From NCBI GenBank assembly GCA_030532815.1, contig JAUNKI010000097.1, positions 1 to 7,520 of the forward strand: a DNA stretch of 7,520 bases, written 5' to 3'. Positions 6,386-7,520 of this stretch are shown here, one piece after another. The translations under genes and the position numbers were made by a program. The notes beneath the pieces were generated by a model. It worked only from the letters and a program-made list of their open reading frames with translations, was not told the origin of the DNA and made no database searches. Origin of the DNA: Leptotrichiaceae bacterium. GTDB taxonomy: Bacteria > Fusobacteriota > Fusobacteriia > Fusobacteriales > Leptotrichiaceae. Position 1 is the stretch's first letter. Every line of letters starts with the position of its first letter.

Positions 6386-7251
6386 ATGAAAATAAAAGAA
6401 CTATACGATAAAAAGAATACTGTTTTTTCATTTGAAATTTTTCCGCCGAATAAAAATTTTTCTGAAGAAAGACTCAGGGAAGTAACTGAAGAACCGGCAA
6501 GTTATAACCCTGATTTTATAAGTATTACTTACGGTGCAGGAGGTACGACAAAATCCGGAACAGTGGAAATAGCTTCGTATATTAAAAACCGTCTCGGAAT
6601 AGAAACGCTGGCTCATCTTACATGTATCGGAAGTAAAAAAGAGGAAATCATTCATTTTCTGAAAGAACTTAAAGAAAACAATATAGAGAACATACTTGCA
6701 CTTAGAGGAGACATTCCCCAAGGGCAGAATGAAAGTATTTACAGTAAGGGAAATTATAAATATGCTTCGGATCTTATAAAGGATATAAAGGAAAACGGAG
6801 ACTTTTCAATAGGTCCGCATTTTACCCCGAAGTTCATTACGAAAACAATGATTTACTTGACTTAATACATTTGAAAAATAAAGTCGATGTCGGTGTCGAT
6901 TTTTTAATATCTCAGATTTTTTTTGAAAATGAGATTTTCTTTAAATTCAGGGAACAAGTGGAAAAACTCAACATTTCCGCCCTTCTTGTTGCAGGAATAA
7001 TACCTATCACTGCCGTACAAGTAAAAAGAATTACATCTCTCTGTAATTGTAAAATTCCTTTAAAACTGGAAAAAATCCCGAATAAGTACGGAAACAATCC
7101 AGAGTCAATGAAAAAAGCAGGAATTGCTTATGCTACGGAACAGATTATCGAGCTTCTGTCTGATAATATAAAAGGTATCCACTTATATACAATGAATAAA
7201 ACAGACACTACTCGGGAAATTCTCAATAATGTGAACTTTGTAAGAATATAA
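6386..7251 (+). pseudogene. metF: Methylenetetrahydrofolate reductase, frameshifted
   Basis: MetF reduces 5,10-methylene-THF to 5-methyl-THF with FAD, feeding methionine synthesis. The first frame (6386-6865) matches the family from MKIKELYDKK through residue G143: E17 in FSFEIFPP (active-site Glu), TYGAGG (48-53), AHLTC (76-80) and D109 in LRGD. The family sequence then continues in another frame as AFYPEVHYENNDLLDLIHL (from 6817) and VDVGVDFLISQIFFENE, ending GIHLYTMNK at 7251. Inserting one base between 6814 and 6815 restores IGAAFYPE and a protein of about 288 residues, the normal MetF length. So one base is missing, by mutation or sequencing error. No slippery heptamer is seen at the site, so programmed frameshifting is unlikely. 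The start has a weak ribosome binding site and no clear promoter of its own. The stretch KRITSLCNCKIPLKL fits the family, so decay, if real, is recent. Confidence 0.88.
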
Positions 7252-7279
7252 TTTTACAGAATTTTTTGTCACTGAACTT

Positions 7280-7329
7280 TTTTCTACGCTCACTCCTTAC
7301 ATTCTTCACGCGATAAAATTTGAATATTG
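7280..7329 (-). repeat. Dispersed repeat, degenerate inverted partial copy
   Basis: Read on the minus strand, this stretch aligns with the first third of copy 1. The block CAAATTTTA is shared exactly, then CG, GTGAA, AAT and AGCGT recur in register with copy-1 bases about 442-486. It lies just after the metF stop and is oriented opposite to the neighbouring copy at 7357. The AATTTGAAT arm (7317-7325) therefore pairs with ATTCAAATT (7361-7369), and the short blocks CACTGAA (7270-7276) and CTACGCT (7284-7290) find complements at 7441-7447 and 7420-7426. The result is one large nested inverted repeat. Divergence suggests an old copy. Confidence 0.55.
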
Positions 7330-7356
7330 AAGGGGATCGAAATATAAGGAAAATCC

Positions 7357-7520
7357 CAACATTCAAATTATTTCAACGAAAAAAATACGGGAATAAGCGT
7401 TTAGAAAAATCACTGTCTAAGCGTAGCGAGTTTGTGATTTTTCAGTGAATGAAGTATTTTTGAGTTTAGAAATAATTTGAGTTGGTGGTTTTTTGTCAAA
7501 CTTTTTTCCAAAAAAGTTTG
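7357..7520 (+). repeat. Dispersed intergenic repeat, copy 2
   Basis: The second direct copy, running to the window edge. It shares CAACATTCAAATT (7357-7369), AATAAGCGTT (7392-7401), ATTTTTGAG (7456-7464) and GTTGGTGGTTTTTTG (7481-7495) with copy 1. Its first hairpin pairs GAAAAATCAC (7404-7413) with GTGATTTTTC (7434-7443), a different stem sequence in the same place as in copy 1. Its second hairpin pairs CAAACTTTTTT (7497-7507) with AAAAAAGTTTG (7510-7520), perfect over 11 bases. Relative to copy 1 one C-G pair has become A-T on both sides. No T run is visible downstream within the window, so terminator activity cannot be judged. Confidence 0.75.

Noticed and set aside
6793..6830. Programmed -1 frameshift in metF
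   Set aside because: Homology places the shift at GGT/CCG, where there is no X-XXY-YYZ slippery heptamer, and MetF is not known to use recoding.
435..7520. CRISPR array or insertion sequence
   Set aside because: The repeats are two long copies about 6.9 kb apart rather than regular short repeats with spacers, and no transposase or Cas gene is in the window.

Overview
The window is strongly A+T-rich and looks like a Fusobacteriota chromosome, most likely of the Leptotrichia group. The evidence is the low G+C, the A/T-ending codons, and a FadA-type adhesin start at the left edge, a family typical of that phylum. The genus is an inference.

Left to right: the 5' end of a secreted FadA-like protein (1-169, minus strand, cut by the window edge) with a candidate extended -10 promoter; a gene-free stretch (170-699) holding an A/T hairpin, one copy of a dispersed repeat (435-584) and a terminator (600-644); a complete iron-sulfur cluster assembly operon on the minus strand, transcribed sufC-sufB-sufD-sufS-sufU (5789 down to 700), from a good sigma70-type promoter (5845-5873); a 596-base divergent intergenic region (5790-6385); a methylenetetrahydrofolate reductase gene, metF, on the plus strand, broken by an apparent single-base deletion (6386-7251); and a terminal stretch with a degenerate inverted copy (7280-7329) and a second direct copy (7357-7520) of the repeat.

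SufC, SufB and SufD would form the ATP-driven cluster-building scaffold. SufS takes sulfur from cysteine and SufU accepts it. All key catalytic and ligand residues looked for are present, so the operon appears functional.

The most interesting item is in the divergent region. A near-consensus promoter (6072-6100) fires away from suf. A perfect 19-base palindrome (6104-6122), a close match to the 7-1-7 Fur box, covers its predicted start. About 150 bases further on is a good intrinsic terminator (6255-6279), with no convincing coding sequence between. This is the layout expected of a Fur-repressed small RNA of about 170 nt, conceptually like RyhB, next to the iron-sulfur operon. An alternative is a terminated leader upstream of metF. 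The second notable item is the repeat family: its copies keep two hairpins although stem sequences change, including one clear compensatory base-pair change.
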